Assembly (NCBI GenBank): GCA_027625915.1 | Contig: JANTQA010000063.1 | Span: 310,001 to 374,000 of the forward strand | Direction of reading: 5' to 3' | Length of the DNA: 64,000 nt | Source of the DNA: Anaeramoeba flamelloides | Lineage: Eukaryota; Metamonada; Anaeramoebidae | Part shown: piece after piece, positions 1 to 12,145 of the stretch | Layout: the number at the start of each line of letters is the position of its first letter | Position numbering within the stretch: the first letter of the stretch is position 1 | Notes under the pieces: generated by a model | The model's input: only the letters and a program-made list of their open reading frames with translations | What the model was told of the DNA's origin: nothing | The model's database searches: none | Made by a program: the position numbers and the translations under genes

Positions 1-117
1 TCAAAAAATAGATTAGGTGAAAAAAAGTCATTCTTTGAAAAAACAACAAAAAAGATTCTTGATCCAATCAGAGATCAGATCCAAGAGTTTTATTGTGCTT
101 TCATTTTGTTTGGTTGA
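1..117 (+). CDS. Possible 3' end of an unidentified gene entering from the left
   Basis: Frame 1 is open from the window edge to a TGA at 115-117 and gives about 38 residues with balanced composition (charged residues, Pro, Cys, Tyr), unlike the Phe/Lys/Ile/Asn junk typical of non-coding frames here. The sequence includes ILDPIRDQIQEFYCAFILFG at its end. I do not recognise a family. All confidently identified genes in the window stop with TAA, so a TGA stop is a mild argument against it. It could equally be chance or part of an old repeat. Confidence 0.25.
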   Translation, partial: SKNRLGEKKSFFEKTTKKILDPIRDQIQEFYCAFILFG

Positions 118-2661
118 CAAACCTATCGATCCTTTAAGATCAACAACAATAAGAAATAAATAGAAATAAATATTTTTTCAGTTAATTGTGGTGTTGTAAA
201 TTGAGTTGAATAAAAGACCTTCTAAAACAACCAACCCTTTGTCCGTTTTTTAAAGAATGTGTTCTTGGGTTAAAAGATTTTCAATATTCTCAGAAAGCTA
301 AAAGGGGTTGGTAAACTTTTCATTAGCTTTCACAACATCCTTGTCAGATGATCACCAATTATTAAGATTTTTTATAGATTTGTCTTCTTGTTCTTTTTCT
401 TCTTTGAGCATCTTTGTATTGGACAGAAAACACAATTAGAGTTTAGAGGTTATTGTTTGATCGAACACAATAAGAAGGAAAATTATTCTTTATTCTTTTT
501 TGCTATTTAAGATTGTGAAGGTAACAACTCCATTGGAAGAAAATACATCTATCCTATATTCAATTATATTGTTGGAATGGGTAATTATTAGTTTGATCAT
601 AAACTTTGGTTGAGATTTTATATTTTGTTAAAAAAAAAATGAAAAGAATAAAATTTTTTTCCACAACAAACCAAACTCAATCCCTTTTTAAAGTTTTCTG
701 TCTTTCAAAACTTTCAAACACTTGAAGACAGTCCACAACCCTTACAAACACTTTCTGACATTTATGAAAGGGGAAAGTGTTGTAAAAGTCTCAAGACTTT
801 GTTAAAGTTAAGATTTTTTAAGGTAAATTCAAAAAAATAATTTTTCATTTTTTCGCAATAATGTGAATATCGCGATAATGTTGAATATCGCGATAAAGTT
901 GGACTAATCACAATTTTTAATAATATCACGATTTTATTGTTAATATCATGATAATATAGGTTATCATCAAAACCTCTACTATATTTCATTTTGGAAAAAT
1001 TAAGCTTTACAAGGTAAACAATTTATAAAAAAAAAAAAACAATAATAAATCAAAAAGAAAGTTCATATCATATACACATAAGAAAAGAAGGTAGTTTAAC
1101 AATTCAAATATTGTTATAATACATATTAGTTAACTATATAAAAAAGATAATTACAAGTAAAAAAAGCAAAAACTTGAAATTTTTTTTAGAAAAAAAATTT
1201 AAAAATTTCAACTCAACAGCTTAACTGGTTTGAATAAAGTAATTAAGTGAATGTGAGTAAGTTCAAAATGATCAAAAATAGAAATTAAATAATAAATGAA
1301 TCCCAAGTTCACCAAATTTGTTCAGAATAAATTTAAGAATTATATTTCTCACGAAATTCAAAATATAAAAAAAAATATTTTAAATTTAACATATTTTTTG
1401 TAAAAATAAGCCCCATTTCAATAAAGTTTGACTATTCGGGAATACTAAATTGAAAATAATTTTTGTGTATTTAACAGCAAATAATAAGGAAATCTTATTA
1501 ATAATTCACTTTTGAACTAAATTAAACATATATAAGTATGATATTTTGAAATTTAGAAAAATATAAACAAAAAAAAAAAAAAAATCAAAAAACAAAATAA
1601 AAAGATGTTTGACAAATTTTTAAAATAAGCATCAGCCTGATTCAAACTAAAGTTTATTTAATATATAGTTTCAATAGATAACATATATTAATGAGGAAAA
1701 TGAGTGAATTCTAAAATATTGTCAACATCCTTAAAAAAAAAAAAAAATTATGTTAATAGACCACTTTATATGGGGGATGCTATAAAAGATCTGAAACCCC
1801 CCAGAAAGTGATACAAAAAAGAACTCAAAAAAATCAAAAATTTTGATTTTAAGATTGTCTTTAATAAAGATACAGATGTATTACCAAGGAAAATGAACAC
1901 AAAAGAAATTCATGTTATTGCAATAGGATACTTTTTGACTAATATGAATCAAACAAGCTATAAGGAAAAAAGATCTCAAACCTAAATGATTTTGAATCAT
2001 AATCGCGCAAATTCATCTCAATTTCAATAATTCTTATCTATTGTTAAAATCTTCATTTATTATTTTTGTTTTTTTTTTTTATTGTTTCATTTTTTTTCTA
2101 TTCCTTCATTTTTTTAATCAACCTCTTTAATTCAGCGTTATTTTAAAAAACTAAATTAAGTTTGAAATGTTTCAAATGATAGTTTTAATTCACTCTTCGA
2201 ACTCGAAGATACAAATTTAATCTCTTCAAAATTCTCTCTTTAATCAAGAAAGTGTTTTTAACACTTAATCCTTAACAATAAATCTGAATAAAAATATTTG
2301 TTTAAACATTTTTAATTATTCTATTTTCAAAATTTTATAAAATTCTAAAAAATTGTAATCTTAATTTTTTTACAAAATAAAAAAAAAAAAACAAAAACCG
2401 AAAAAATAAGAAAATATTAGTAGAATCATGAATTAATATTATTATTATTATTATGTATTCGTTTTCTGAGATATATAAAAAATTTAAAAAATAAAGAAAA
2501 AAGATAAATTTCTAAAGCAAAAATGAAAGATGTTTTTCAAATTATTTATCTCTAATAATAATAATTTTTTTTTTTTGATCATTAAATATAAAAAAAATAA
2601 CAAGTTCAAAAGAGATATATTAAAAAAAAAACAAATTTATTAAAAAAAAAACAACTCAAAC
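118..2661. other. Intergenic region with no recognised gene
   Basis: AT-rich sequence with many A and T tracts and no convincing coding frame on either strand. It holds a small cluster of TCGCGA-centred repeats (864-960, listed separately) and a short GGGGG/CCCCC hairpin around 1771-1802. The minus-strand gene at 2662-8353 ends against its right edge, so this is the 3' flank of that gene. Confidence 0.6.
864..960. repeat. Degenerate 18-bp repeat cluster with TATCGCGATA palindrome
   Basis: The unit TGAATATCGCGATAATGT at 864 recurs 18 bp later (882) almost unchanged. It is followed by two weaker copies in which CGCG has decayed to CACG and CATG (around 925 and 943). The core TATCGCGATA is a perfect 10-bp palindrome and stands out in a region nearly free of CpG. 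It could be a cluster of protein-binding sites or a decayed minisatellite. Confidence 0.55.
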
Positions 2662-2999
2662 TTATAATTCTTCAACTTTTTCTTCATCATCTTCTTCTTC
2701 TTCGCTAGATGATGAGGATGTGGATGTGGAACCTTCATCTGCTAAGGCAGCCCAATCAGAACCAGATTTAAGTTCCTGTGCTTCTCCAGTTGATAAACTT
2801 GGTGGGATGATCTTGAAATAATCTTTAGATACAGATGGCCAAAGGAGATATACCATACTTATAAAGGCAAGAAAATCTATAGTATAAGTAAATCCGCTCA
2901 TAAACTAATTAAAGAAAATTGTATTACAATTAGGAATAAAACCAACAAAAAAAAAAAAAAAATTGAGAAGAAAATTTAACAAGTTCAACATATATATAT

Positions 3000-3035
<36 letters not shown>

Positions 3036-6000
3036 CTTTTTCTCTATAAAGACCATTAATGCCAAAACTAATAAATACGAAAAGAGGAACTAATCCTAAC
3101 CAAATACCAAAAATGAACATAAGTTTTTTAAAGAAAGCCTTTTTGTCTTCATTTGCTTCATTTTTGTATGACTTAATAGCGAAAAATAAGAAAATTCCTA
3201 AAATACCTAAACGGAATATCAAGAGCATTATTCCTGGGACAGCTTCGAATGCAATAAATTGTGTTCCGTAATCGACTACTGTATAAGCGGCAATTATTAA
3301 AATAATAAAAAGTATTAAAAATACTAATGATCCGAGTAATAATCCTTTTTTATGTGGTATGTTTCTAACAGTAATTGTCCAACCAAGTGCAATTGCAATA
3401 ATAATTAAGAAAAACCCGATTTGTGAAATTATTTCAACAACTATGATGATTAATTTATTTTTAATAGTAATTTCAAAAAAAAAAAAGAAATTTATTATTA
3501 TGAGAATTAAAGCTTGAAATTTCATAAGCATTACTAAATTAATTTATTATTATTATTATTATTTATGAGAAAAAGAATCTATATGTGTGTGTTTATTTTT
3601 TTTTTTTTTCAATTCATATTCTCATTGATAAATAAAAATAAAAAATTATTTTGCAATTCAATACATGTTACAACATATTAAATAAATGAAATTTTTTATT
3701 TATGGTTGTAGAATTTTATCATTTTTTGATTTTGTTTATTTAAATATTTTAGAAATGATAAAACTTTATTCATTTATAAAAGAAAATTTATTTTTTTTAA
3801 AAAACGGTTTTTGAAGATATTATCTATAGAAAACAAGAATTCAAATATTTTTTATTTGAATATTTTTTTGATTTTTGTAATTCTAATTTTACTATAAACA
3901 CAATAAATAAATTGGATCGAAAAATAAATTGCTTTTTTTTTTTTTTTTACTTCTACAAATTAAATAAAAAGAGTAATCAATTTTAAATGAATTGATAATT
4001 TTTTAAGTTTTCATCTTTTTTATTTAAATCAATTGACCAGTAGAAAGGTGACTTGTTCGAAAATACAATTAGATCTTGGATTTTATAAAAACATTTGTTT
4101 TTACTGGAATTGCCCAGCCGATGGAAATAATCGTAAAATCTTGATTTGTGAATTCGAAAAAAAATTAATATATCTCTAATATTAAAATAATAATATTATT
4201 GGTAAACAAGATTAATTATCTTTATTAGCACTAGTGAATAATAAAGATGTATTTGAATCTTTGAAAAAAAATTCTACTTATAAGTTTAGGAATCAGGGAA
4301 GTGTTGCCAAGTTTCATCAAGTGCCTAGGTTTTCTTGAGATTTTCTGTTTTATTTGTCAAGTGCCTAGCTTTTCTTGTGATTTTCTGTTTTATCTGTAAA
4401 GTGTTCGAGGTTTTTTTGAGATTTTAAGTTTTATCTATAAAGTGTTCTAGGTTTTTTTGAAGTTTTCTATTTTGTTTATTTTCGTTGGTTTATTAAATTG
4501 GTCTTAATATATGAGATTAAATAAGGTGGTAATTCTACAACACCCAAACTTTATTTTTAGAAAAATCCTTTTTATTAAAATTTTTAATTTTAATATACTC
4601 ATTCACATCACAAAAAATAGCACTTTCTTCGAAATTTTCTGTAAATCTTCCTTTGTGGGCGTTCAAAATATTTCTAAAAAAAAAAAAATTTAAAAGGTTA
4701 CTGATAAAATTGGGAAATTTTGGATGAAATTCTTTTAAATTTATTTCAAAATTGAAAAAAGTTACATCAGTTAACAAAGATTGTGTAAAAGAAAGTGTTG
4801 TTGTTTTTTTATTTAAATATTTTATTTAATAAAAAATGTATTTATTAATTCGAAGATGCCCGTATTAAATTTTTAAGAATATCTTGAAAAATCAAAAATA
4901 AACCAAATTCTAAACACCTTAAATCTTACAATGGAACAGGTGGGTTGTGTTCCTTAGGTATAATATCTCTCTTGGTATTATTTTTATATTGCAAAAATTA
5001 ATGAAAAATATTAAGCATTCCCTGGATGGATCGATTCTCATTTAAGTTTTTCTAAAGTATGGTTTTTTGTATCGAAAATTTTGGGGGATTTTTTTTGGTT
5101 ATTTTTGGTATTTAAAAGCAAACGTTAAATGTGTTTTTGAATTTGAAAAAAAAATGTTTTATTCAAGATTTTAGTTTTGTATAATTAAAACAATCATGAA
5201 ATATCAATAAAAAATGATTTCCTTGTCAAGTAATAAAATTGAATAAATCAATAAATATAATTATATCAAGTGAATAAATTTTAGAAAAGCATGATGCGAT
5301 TCATATTTGAAATAAGAAAATTGTTTTGGGTTAATTTGAATAGTTTAATTTGAAAAATACATCCCAATCAAAAAAAAAAAAAAAAAATAACAAAACAATT
5401 TAATAATTATTGAATTATTTTGATATAAAATACTTTTAAAGTTATTTTAAATTTATTATGATCAAAAAGGTTTTTAATATGGTACTGGAAATTATAGTTT
5501 ATTGAAGTTTGTAAAATATTTAATAGATATAGTAGTAAAAAAAATCCCTGACTAGATTTTTAATTATGAATATTAGGAAAATTGATGTGTAATTTCTTTG
5601 ATTTTTAATCAAACCCTTTTTTTTTAAGAATCAAAATTTTCAAAATTATAACTCACCGACGTATTAGAATGATGATTAATTAAATTAAACTTGTTCAAAA
5701 CATAATTCAATCAATCAAAAAAACAAGAATAAAAATTATCATTTTCCAAACTCTAGTAAACCTCTATAAAACTCGATTGTTTTTCAAAAAAAGTAGATCT
5801 ACTTGAGTTATCAAACAATTACTTGAAATATTCTATAGACACCCTACTTTAATGAAACTTTAGGTTGGTTTATTACTAGGTTCATAAAAAATTTGGTTAT
5901 TTATAAAAAGGATTTGATTGAAAATATTTGAAATTACACAACAATTTTCCTAATATTCATAAATTAAAAATCTTTTCTGGGATTTTTTTTATGTCCGGTA

Positions 6001-7635
6001 TTTTTTTCACGGCTATATCTTTTTGAAAATTCATTTTTGTCACACTTTTTGTAAATGACTATTTTTAAAAAGAATATGTTATTAATTATTATTTTTAATT
6101 AACAAGCGAAATTATTTTTTTTAACAAATGAAATTATTTTTATTCAAACGAAAAAAGAATCAAAATATTTAATTATTTGAGGTACTACAATCTAACCAAA
6201 TCCCAGTACCCAACATGAAACAAGTTTTTCAGAAATTTAGAAAAGGATCAAAATATGGATAAACTTTTTTTATTTGCTTACTGATAAATTAAAAACCAAT
6301 AGATAAATTTTTTTATCTTCATTACATATATAAAACTATTTCATGGAATGGTTTGGTCAACAATTCAATTAAAAAAACTTGAGAGATTGAAAGACGTTAA
6401 TGATTTTAATTATTGGTGAGACAAGCGGAAAAAAAAAAAATTACAAAATATATTTACACAAAGCAGTATTACTCACTTTTAGTAAAATAAAATATTTTGA
6501 TTAGCAAAAAGACCATCATAATTTTGTTTGTTAATTTTATGAAAAATCTCTTTGAAAAATTTTTTTGTGCATTAAAATAATAAAAAAAAAAAAAAAAAAA
6601 CGAAAAATATTACTTGCTGCTAAAACAATTAAACCTGGTGATCCAATTCCATTTTGAGCAAATGATCCAAAGTGTACTAAATTCATTAACAAAGCAGCGG
6701 TACGTAAAATTAATACATATAAAAAGAATCTAAGAATCTATTATAAAAAAAAAAAAAAAAAAAAAATAAAAAAAAAAAGTTTGTGATCAAAATAAGCTAT
6801 TAAATAAAAGCAAGACTTTTTGAAGGTAAAATAATATATTACTGGGTGAAAGTCGCCAGTTCTTTGTAATTTCACAGAAACAAATAATTGAACCAAACAA
6901 AGGATTGTGAAGAAAATGAAATAAACAATATTTAAGGCAAGTAACCCTATTAGTTATATTTGTTAAAATTAGTACAAAAAGAGAAAATTAAATTGATTTA
7001 AAGATCTTTAAAAAACAAAAACAACAAGCATTCGAATAAAAAAAAAAAAAAATATTTCCAAAGGTTGGACTTAAATTGGTCACCATGAGACATCTCATTT
7101 AGTCAAATATTTTGTAATTATTTTTCTAGAAACATGCCATTAATGGTTTCAATCCATCCACTTTTTCATTCACGAAACTTGTTTGATAAAATTGAAGAAT
7201 GAAAGAAAAAAAAAAAAAAAAAAAAAGAAAAAGTGAAAATTTAATGAAATGATTACCTTGTTGTTCACAACTAAATTCTTGGGAATATTTTCCGACCATT
7301 GGATTCCAAAGATGAACATCCATTTTTGTAATCTCAATGCTTTTGGCGCTACAGTCTGAGAGAGAAAAATACCACATATGGCTTTCTTTGACGTCCTTAA
7401 ATGTTTCTGTTTCTTGGAAGTGGCTAGTTATAGTTCGTGTATTTTTAGCTTTTGAGTTTTTTTTTGCACACGAGTCTTTAGAGCTTCCTACATCATCCCA
7501 AGAACCTTTTTGATCATCAAAAAATTCTACTGTTAAAGAGTTTTTTGTTTCCATCACAAAAGTCAAATTTCCATATTCTAAATTGAGTTGTTTTGTGTTA
7601 AGTTCATGAGTGAAAAGGTAAATAAGGTTAAAAAG

Positions 7636-7675
<40 letters not shown>

Positions 7676-8353
7676 AATTAAAAAGAAATTAAAAGGATCC
7701 ACCAAATTTGTTTGTGAATTAAACAATGAAGAAATTTGAAGATTTTATCAAAATTGTATTTCAGAAATTTATTTTTTTGAGCAAGTGTTTTTTGAAAAAA
7801 AAAAAAAAAATAAATAAAAAAAAAAAATTAAAAAAAGAAAAGTAAATTCAATAAAAAGAAAAGAAAGGAAAGGTGAAGTTTTTAAAAAATAAAAAAACAA
7901 AATTTTATGACAATTTTTTTTATATTTTACTTTTTTTCTTGAAATCTTTTTCCCAAATTTTTTTGAAATAAAAAAATTTTTATTTAGTCTTGAAAAGAAA
8001 AAGGAGTTGTTTTTCATCAGTCATGAAGAAAATTAATTCTTGACTACTTTTTTTTTCGATTTTGTTTTGTTTAAAACTCAAGATCCAAAAACATGAAAAA
8101 AAAAAAAAAAAAAAAAAAAAAAGAAAAAAGTTCAAATTTCAAATTTGAGGTGTTTGTTTGTTGTGTTAAATTCGGTTAAAAAGTTTTGGGAAAAGATCGT
8201 ACGTTTACTACTTTTGATAAAACAAAACTTTGTAAAATAATCCCAATTTGAGGAGCGTTTCCAGCTTCCTTGTAAGCGAAGTGCTGAACTTTGGTTCACA
8301 GTGATTAAAAGAACCAAAGAAATTACTAAAACAGCCTTAAGGTACTTTGTCAT
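2662..8353 (-). CDS. GPR180/TMEM145-type seven-helix membrane protein
   Basis: Six exons, complement(2662..2904, 3037..3440, 6614..6737, 6843..6946, 7257..7577, 8209..8353), total 1341 bp, 446 residues. All GT-AG phases close; only the exon 1 donor (GTAAAC at 8208) has a close alternative. A signal peptide (about 1-24) is followed by the ectodomain start with LQGSW and TKFCF, then WYFSLSDCS near residue 117 and EFSCEQQG just before the first helix. Seven hydrophobic segments follow (about 157 to 390), with ALGWTIT, YGTQF, LYREK and WPS, all typical of the intimal-thickness-receptor/GPR180-TMEM145 family, which also lies close to GPR107 and TMEM87. The tail is Ser- and Asp/Glu-rich. Family members act in the secretory pathway or at the plasma membrane; the ligand and exact role are not known. 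Length fits the family. The 3.2-kb intron between exons 4 and 5 carries repeats and a possible relic exon. Confidence 0.88.
4080..4150 (-). pseudogene. Possible relic copy of the start of GPR180-type exon 5
   Basis: On the minus strand the sequence reads IISIGWAIPVKTN, close to the exon 5 segment IIIAIALGWTITVRN of the surrounding gene. On the plus strand, AATTGCCCAGCC and TTGATTTGTGAA parallel AATTGTCCAACC and CGATTTGTGAA of the true exon. The similarity is short and imperfect, and the frame stops soon after. It may be a decayed tandem duplication of the exon, or chance. Confidence 0.35.
4305..4475. repeat. Four tandem copies of a ~40-bp unit (AAGTGCCTAGG family)
   Basis: Four successive units begin ATCAAGTGCCTAGG, GTCAAGTGCCTAGC, GTAAAGTGTTCGAGG and ATAAAGTGTTCTAGG, and each runs through TTTTCTTGAGATTTTCTGTT to TTTTAT. 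The first two are nearly identical; the last two are more diverged. The same AAGTG(C/T)(C/T)TAGG phrase heads the larger hairpin-rich repeats at about 26.2, 31.7 and 38 kb. Confidence 0.75.
5537..5990. mobile_element. Inverted-repeat element, ~85-bp arms (non-autonomous, decayed)
   Basis: The left arm (5537-5625) begins AAAAAAAATCCCTGAC and runs through ATGAATATTAGGAAAATTG. Its reverse complement, with scattered differences, forms the right arm at about 5905-5990. About 280 bp separate the arms and no coding frame is visible. No clean target duplication could be fixed, so the superfamily is unknown. It lies in the long intron of the GPR180-type gene. Confidence 0.65.
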
Positions 8354-9384
8354 TTTTCTAATTAGAAATAGAGGAATAATACACTTTATTAGCTAGAAAA
8401 AAATGGTTTAAAATTTGGGCTGTTTTAAACGCTTTTTTATTTGAAGAAACTTGTTTTCTTAATACAAACGGAACTAATAAATTAAAATTTGTTAATGAGC
8501 ATTTCTTTAAAACTTTTTTCAAAAAGAAATATTCATATTTTTAATTTTGAAACATTTCTTGACTCTTAGAAAAATTAAAAAATTTCCTCTCTAAGATGCC
8601 CTTGCTTTTGATTATTCAAAAAATTCAATCTCGAAACATTTCTTTTTCTTTGTCGAAAAAAAAAATTTTACATGATATTTCTATTTTTGAGAATAAGCCA
8701 ACCTGTATAAATGTGAGAAAGAACTTAATGAGAAAAAAACGCAAGCATTTTCGAGTTGGGTTCTTGAATAAAGCATTTATTACTGTTTGCAAAATAAACA
8801 TTGGTTAAATTGTTCAAGTATTGATTAAAATTAAAAATCTGAGATTCTTTTTTGAAGAAAGGCCAACACATTAAACGATCAAAACAAACAGACAACAGAC
8901 TTAATTTTTAAGTTGAAGTTGGTTTCTTCATGTTCTATAATCAAAATTCTAAAAATGAAGGATTAAAATGTGAAAATCATGTTTGTGCAAAAAAACTAAA
9001 AATGGAAAAAATCAAGAGAACAATTATCAAAATCAATTCATAATTTAAAATTTACTGAACAATTCTCTGAATTCCTTATAAAAATTACTTTTATCTTATA
9101 TCTACTATTGGGTACTCGATTAGATATTTTATTAGGGATCATATTTGAACAAGAAGAATAAACAAAAAGTATAGGTTTCATTTTAAACATGAATTGTGTT
9201 ATGTTAATTGTTTTTTTTTTTGAAAACTCAAGACTAAAAATCATTTATACTTTTGATTAAATATTGTTTCTTTGAAACACTGTAATTTTGAATTTAAATT
9301 CGCAAAAATTTCAATTGATTATATCTTTTTAATTCTAAAATTTGTCTTTAATTTGGATTCCTTGTTGACACACAAGAAAAGTTA

Positions 9385-9995
9385 TTACCAAAAAGTGGGG
9401 CAAATTTATTTTAAAATATATTTATTAAATTCAATCTTTTAAAAAGTATTTAAATATCCAAAATCCTGAACTACCCTTAATAGATTCATGATAATAATTC
9501 AATATGTTTCTTAGTGTTATATTGAATAAATAAAAGAGATTAAATTTTCTGATCTTGATTTTATCTGATATTTTTAGGAGCCAAAATTATTGTTTATTAT
9601 TTTCTTTTTGATCAAAAAAAAACGTTTTCATAAGCTGTTTAACCCCAATAAAATTTTTAAATAGAATTGAAAACATATAACTACATTTTATCGTTTAAAA
9701 AATCTTTTGTACCCTTTTTTGTTTTCCAGTTTTTTATTGAAACAGAGGTGCATATTGTTTTCTCCAAATAAAATGCTATTTTTTTTTTTTATTATTTTTT
9801 GGTATTATTTCCACAAATTTATTTTAAAATAAATACCCTAGTAATTGATACAATTGGTATTAATTTAAAGTTATTGTTTTAATGTAAATTAATGAATATA
9901 TCCACTTACAAAGAGGATTTTTTTATAAAATGCAAAAAAAAAATACCCACTTTTTTGAAAATAAAATATATTTTAAAATCATTGGCACATTAAAA
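9385..9995 (+). repeat. Dispersed repeat R1, copy 1
   Basis: About 600 bp resembles 18792-19385 in the same orientation. Shared landmarks in order are GGGGCAAATT/GGAGCAAATT, AAATATCCAAAAT, TTTCTGATCTTGATTTTAT, TTATTATTTTCTTTTTGAT, CCAGTTTTTTATTGAAA and CACTTTTTTGAAAATA. Substitutions and small indels are frequent, so the copies are old. No coding frame or terminal inverted repeat was found; the element type is unknown. Confidence 0.65.
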
Positions 9996-10563
9996 ATCAA
10001 ATTTTAAAGAAAAATATTTTTAATAATTGAATTTATCTATTAAAATAAAAAAAATTAAGATTTTAAATTTTCAGTTCAAAACACTAGAAATATTTATTTT
10101 TTGTATAAAAATAAAATAAAAAAAGGTAAGAAAAAAATTACCCCTTATTATGAAATTTAGTTTAATTTATACCAGCTAAATTATTATTTTAGAAAAAAAA
10201 AATACCAAATAAATAAATTGATAACACCCCTTTCTATCCATTTGTCTGGAAATTCATTTGTGAACGAAAAATTACAAAAAACCAAGCTAAAAGTTTTTTT
10301 ACAATTTATTATTTTGATACAATGTATTCAATTTTAAACCATTTAGTTTTGGTTGACAAATTTGTATGGTTTGCCGAGTATTAATAACCTTTTGAAAAAA
10401 TGAAAAATAGCCCATTACACCACCAGCTTTGTTTTGATATACGTCTTTTCTGAAATACCCCTTTATTTCCCTTTTTGAAAAAAAGTATTACACTTTGTTT
10501 TAAGATTAATCTGATTTAATAAAATAAAAGGAAAAAAGAAACAATTTAGCTTTTCTACTTATC

Positions 10564-11267
10564 TATATATAAACTTTTTTTCAGTCAAAGGGACCTAGTG
10601 ACAATGGATTAAATATACCTGTTTAAAGTGGTTGCATAGATATTAGAAGAAAAATTTAATTTTGGTAATTTTCAAAATTGAAATCATTTTTCATTTTTTG
10701 TTTTTTTTTTCTATTTTTTTTTAAAACATAATTCTGTTGCAAATTTTATTTTATTACAAGGTAAATAGCTACTTCGCAAAAATGTGTAGATTAGGGCTAT
10801 TGAAACCATGCAAATGATTGCTGAGAAATCAGATTGATTTCTATTGGAATTCTATTTGATTTTTTATCCTAATATTTGATTCATAAAAGTGAAAAAAATT
10901 TACTTCATTTTCATTTCTTTTTTCAAAAAGAGACTACAAATACCAACTAAATTCCTTTTGAGACTTGATTTCTAAAAGAAAAGTATGGAAAACGAAGCGA
11001 ATATTGTATCCTATTTATTATTCAAATACTGTTAAAAGACCAAAACCACAATTGTTGTTTTTCTCAACGGGGATTAAGAATTTAAGTTTTTCAATTTTTA
11101 AGAAAATTTATTGATTAATTAGTTTTCTTTCACATATATATCAACAATTATTTGAAGTATATTATTCTGTTTATTTCTTATTTTTTTTCCAAAGATCAAT
11201 TATATAAAATAATTGATATTCGAAAAAAACGCTGGGCACCTTTGACTGAAAAGGAGTTTATATATTT
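10564..11267. mobile_element. CAGTCAAAGG inverted-repeat element, copy A
   Basis: The ends are TATATATAAAC...TTTCAGTCAAAGG (10564-10591) and its inverse CCTTTGACTGAAAAGGAGTTTATATATT (11239-11267). The interior has no coding frame. A second copy in the opposite orientation lies at 16376-16927; shared interior blocks include CGTTTTTTTCRAATATCAATT and AATCAATAAATTTTCTTAAA. The AT-rich flanks and CAGT-bearing ends fit a Tc1/mariner-type non-autonomous element, but the exact target duplication is unclear. Confidence 0.7.
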
Positions 11268-12145
11268 ATAAAAGAGTAAAAAAAAGGAGTTATTTTTAAA
11301 TTATTTAACAAAGATATTCCTAAAAACATACAACATTGTTTAAACCACCCTGTAAATCCAGAAAAATCAATTCAAGCTTTTTGTAAAAGTAAAAAAAAAA
11401 AGATTTTTTATCCAAAAAAAAATTGTTACAATCAAAACAACAGGATTTTAAATTTTCTAAAATTAAACCAAATAGCTGTAGACACAAATGTTCTAATAAT
11501 TATGATTTCCATCAATAAATATATATAAACTGACTACAAAAGGTATTTTTTTTATAGATTTCAAAGTATGAATTTTCAACAAAAATGTACATTTTCAAGA
11601 TTAAATACCCATTATAGAAGATTTTTGATAAGAGATCAGTGTTTTAAGTAATTTTTTTTTGAAAAAAATATTTAGCTTTCATAATTTACTTTTACCCACT
11701 AAAAAATCTTTAACAAAAGGATCTAATTTGTAACTTGCCTGGAAATTTATCTCAAAATCAAAAAAAAAAAAAAAATAATAATAATATATATAGACAATTT
11801 TATTATTAGATAAAAAATTGTTATTATATTAGATATTCTATTGTTGATGATATTTTTACATGATAACATGAAGAATTTACAACCACCACCCATACACATA
11901 TAAATGACCACACTTAATTATATTTATCATTAAAAATTTAGGTCCTTGGGTAAGTAAGTTAATTTTAATATTTTGAAAAAGTTTATTGAGAGAGCTGTAC
12001 TTATAAAAGATTTTTTGAGTACTATTGAAGATTTAAAGGTTCGGTAATAAAATCCCATTTGAAAATAGACTTTATGTAAAGTTAAAATATAAATCAGAGT
12101 TGAATATTTAATATTTCAATTTTTTGAGCATTTTTTATTTTCATA

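Larger units (their letters stand above)
3441..6613 (-). other. Long intron of the GPR180-type gene
   Basis: Intron with donor GTAATA at 6613 and acceptor ATAG at 3441, phase 1. It contains a 4-fold 40-bp tandem repeat (4305-4475), an inverted-repeat element (5537-5990) and a short stretch near 4080-4150 resembling the start of exon 5. The other introns of this gene are 105 to 631 bp, so this one appears to have grown by insertion. Confidence 0.75.
8354..12145. other. Intergenic region between two divergently transcribed genes
   Basis: This separates the starts of the GPR180-type gene (minus) and Sec6 (plus), so both promoters should lie here or in the repeats to its right. No coding frame is convincing. 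It holds one copy of a ~600-bp dispersed repeat (9385-9995) and an inverted-repeat element (10564-11267). No TATA-like or other promoter element stands out from the AT background. Confidence 0.55.
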
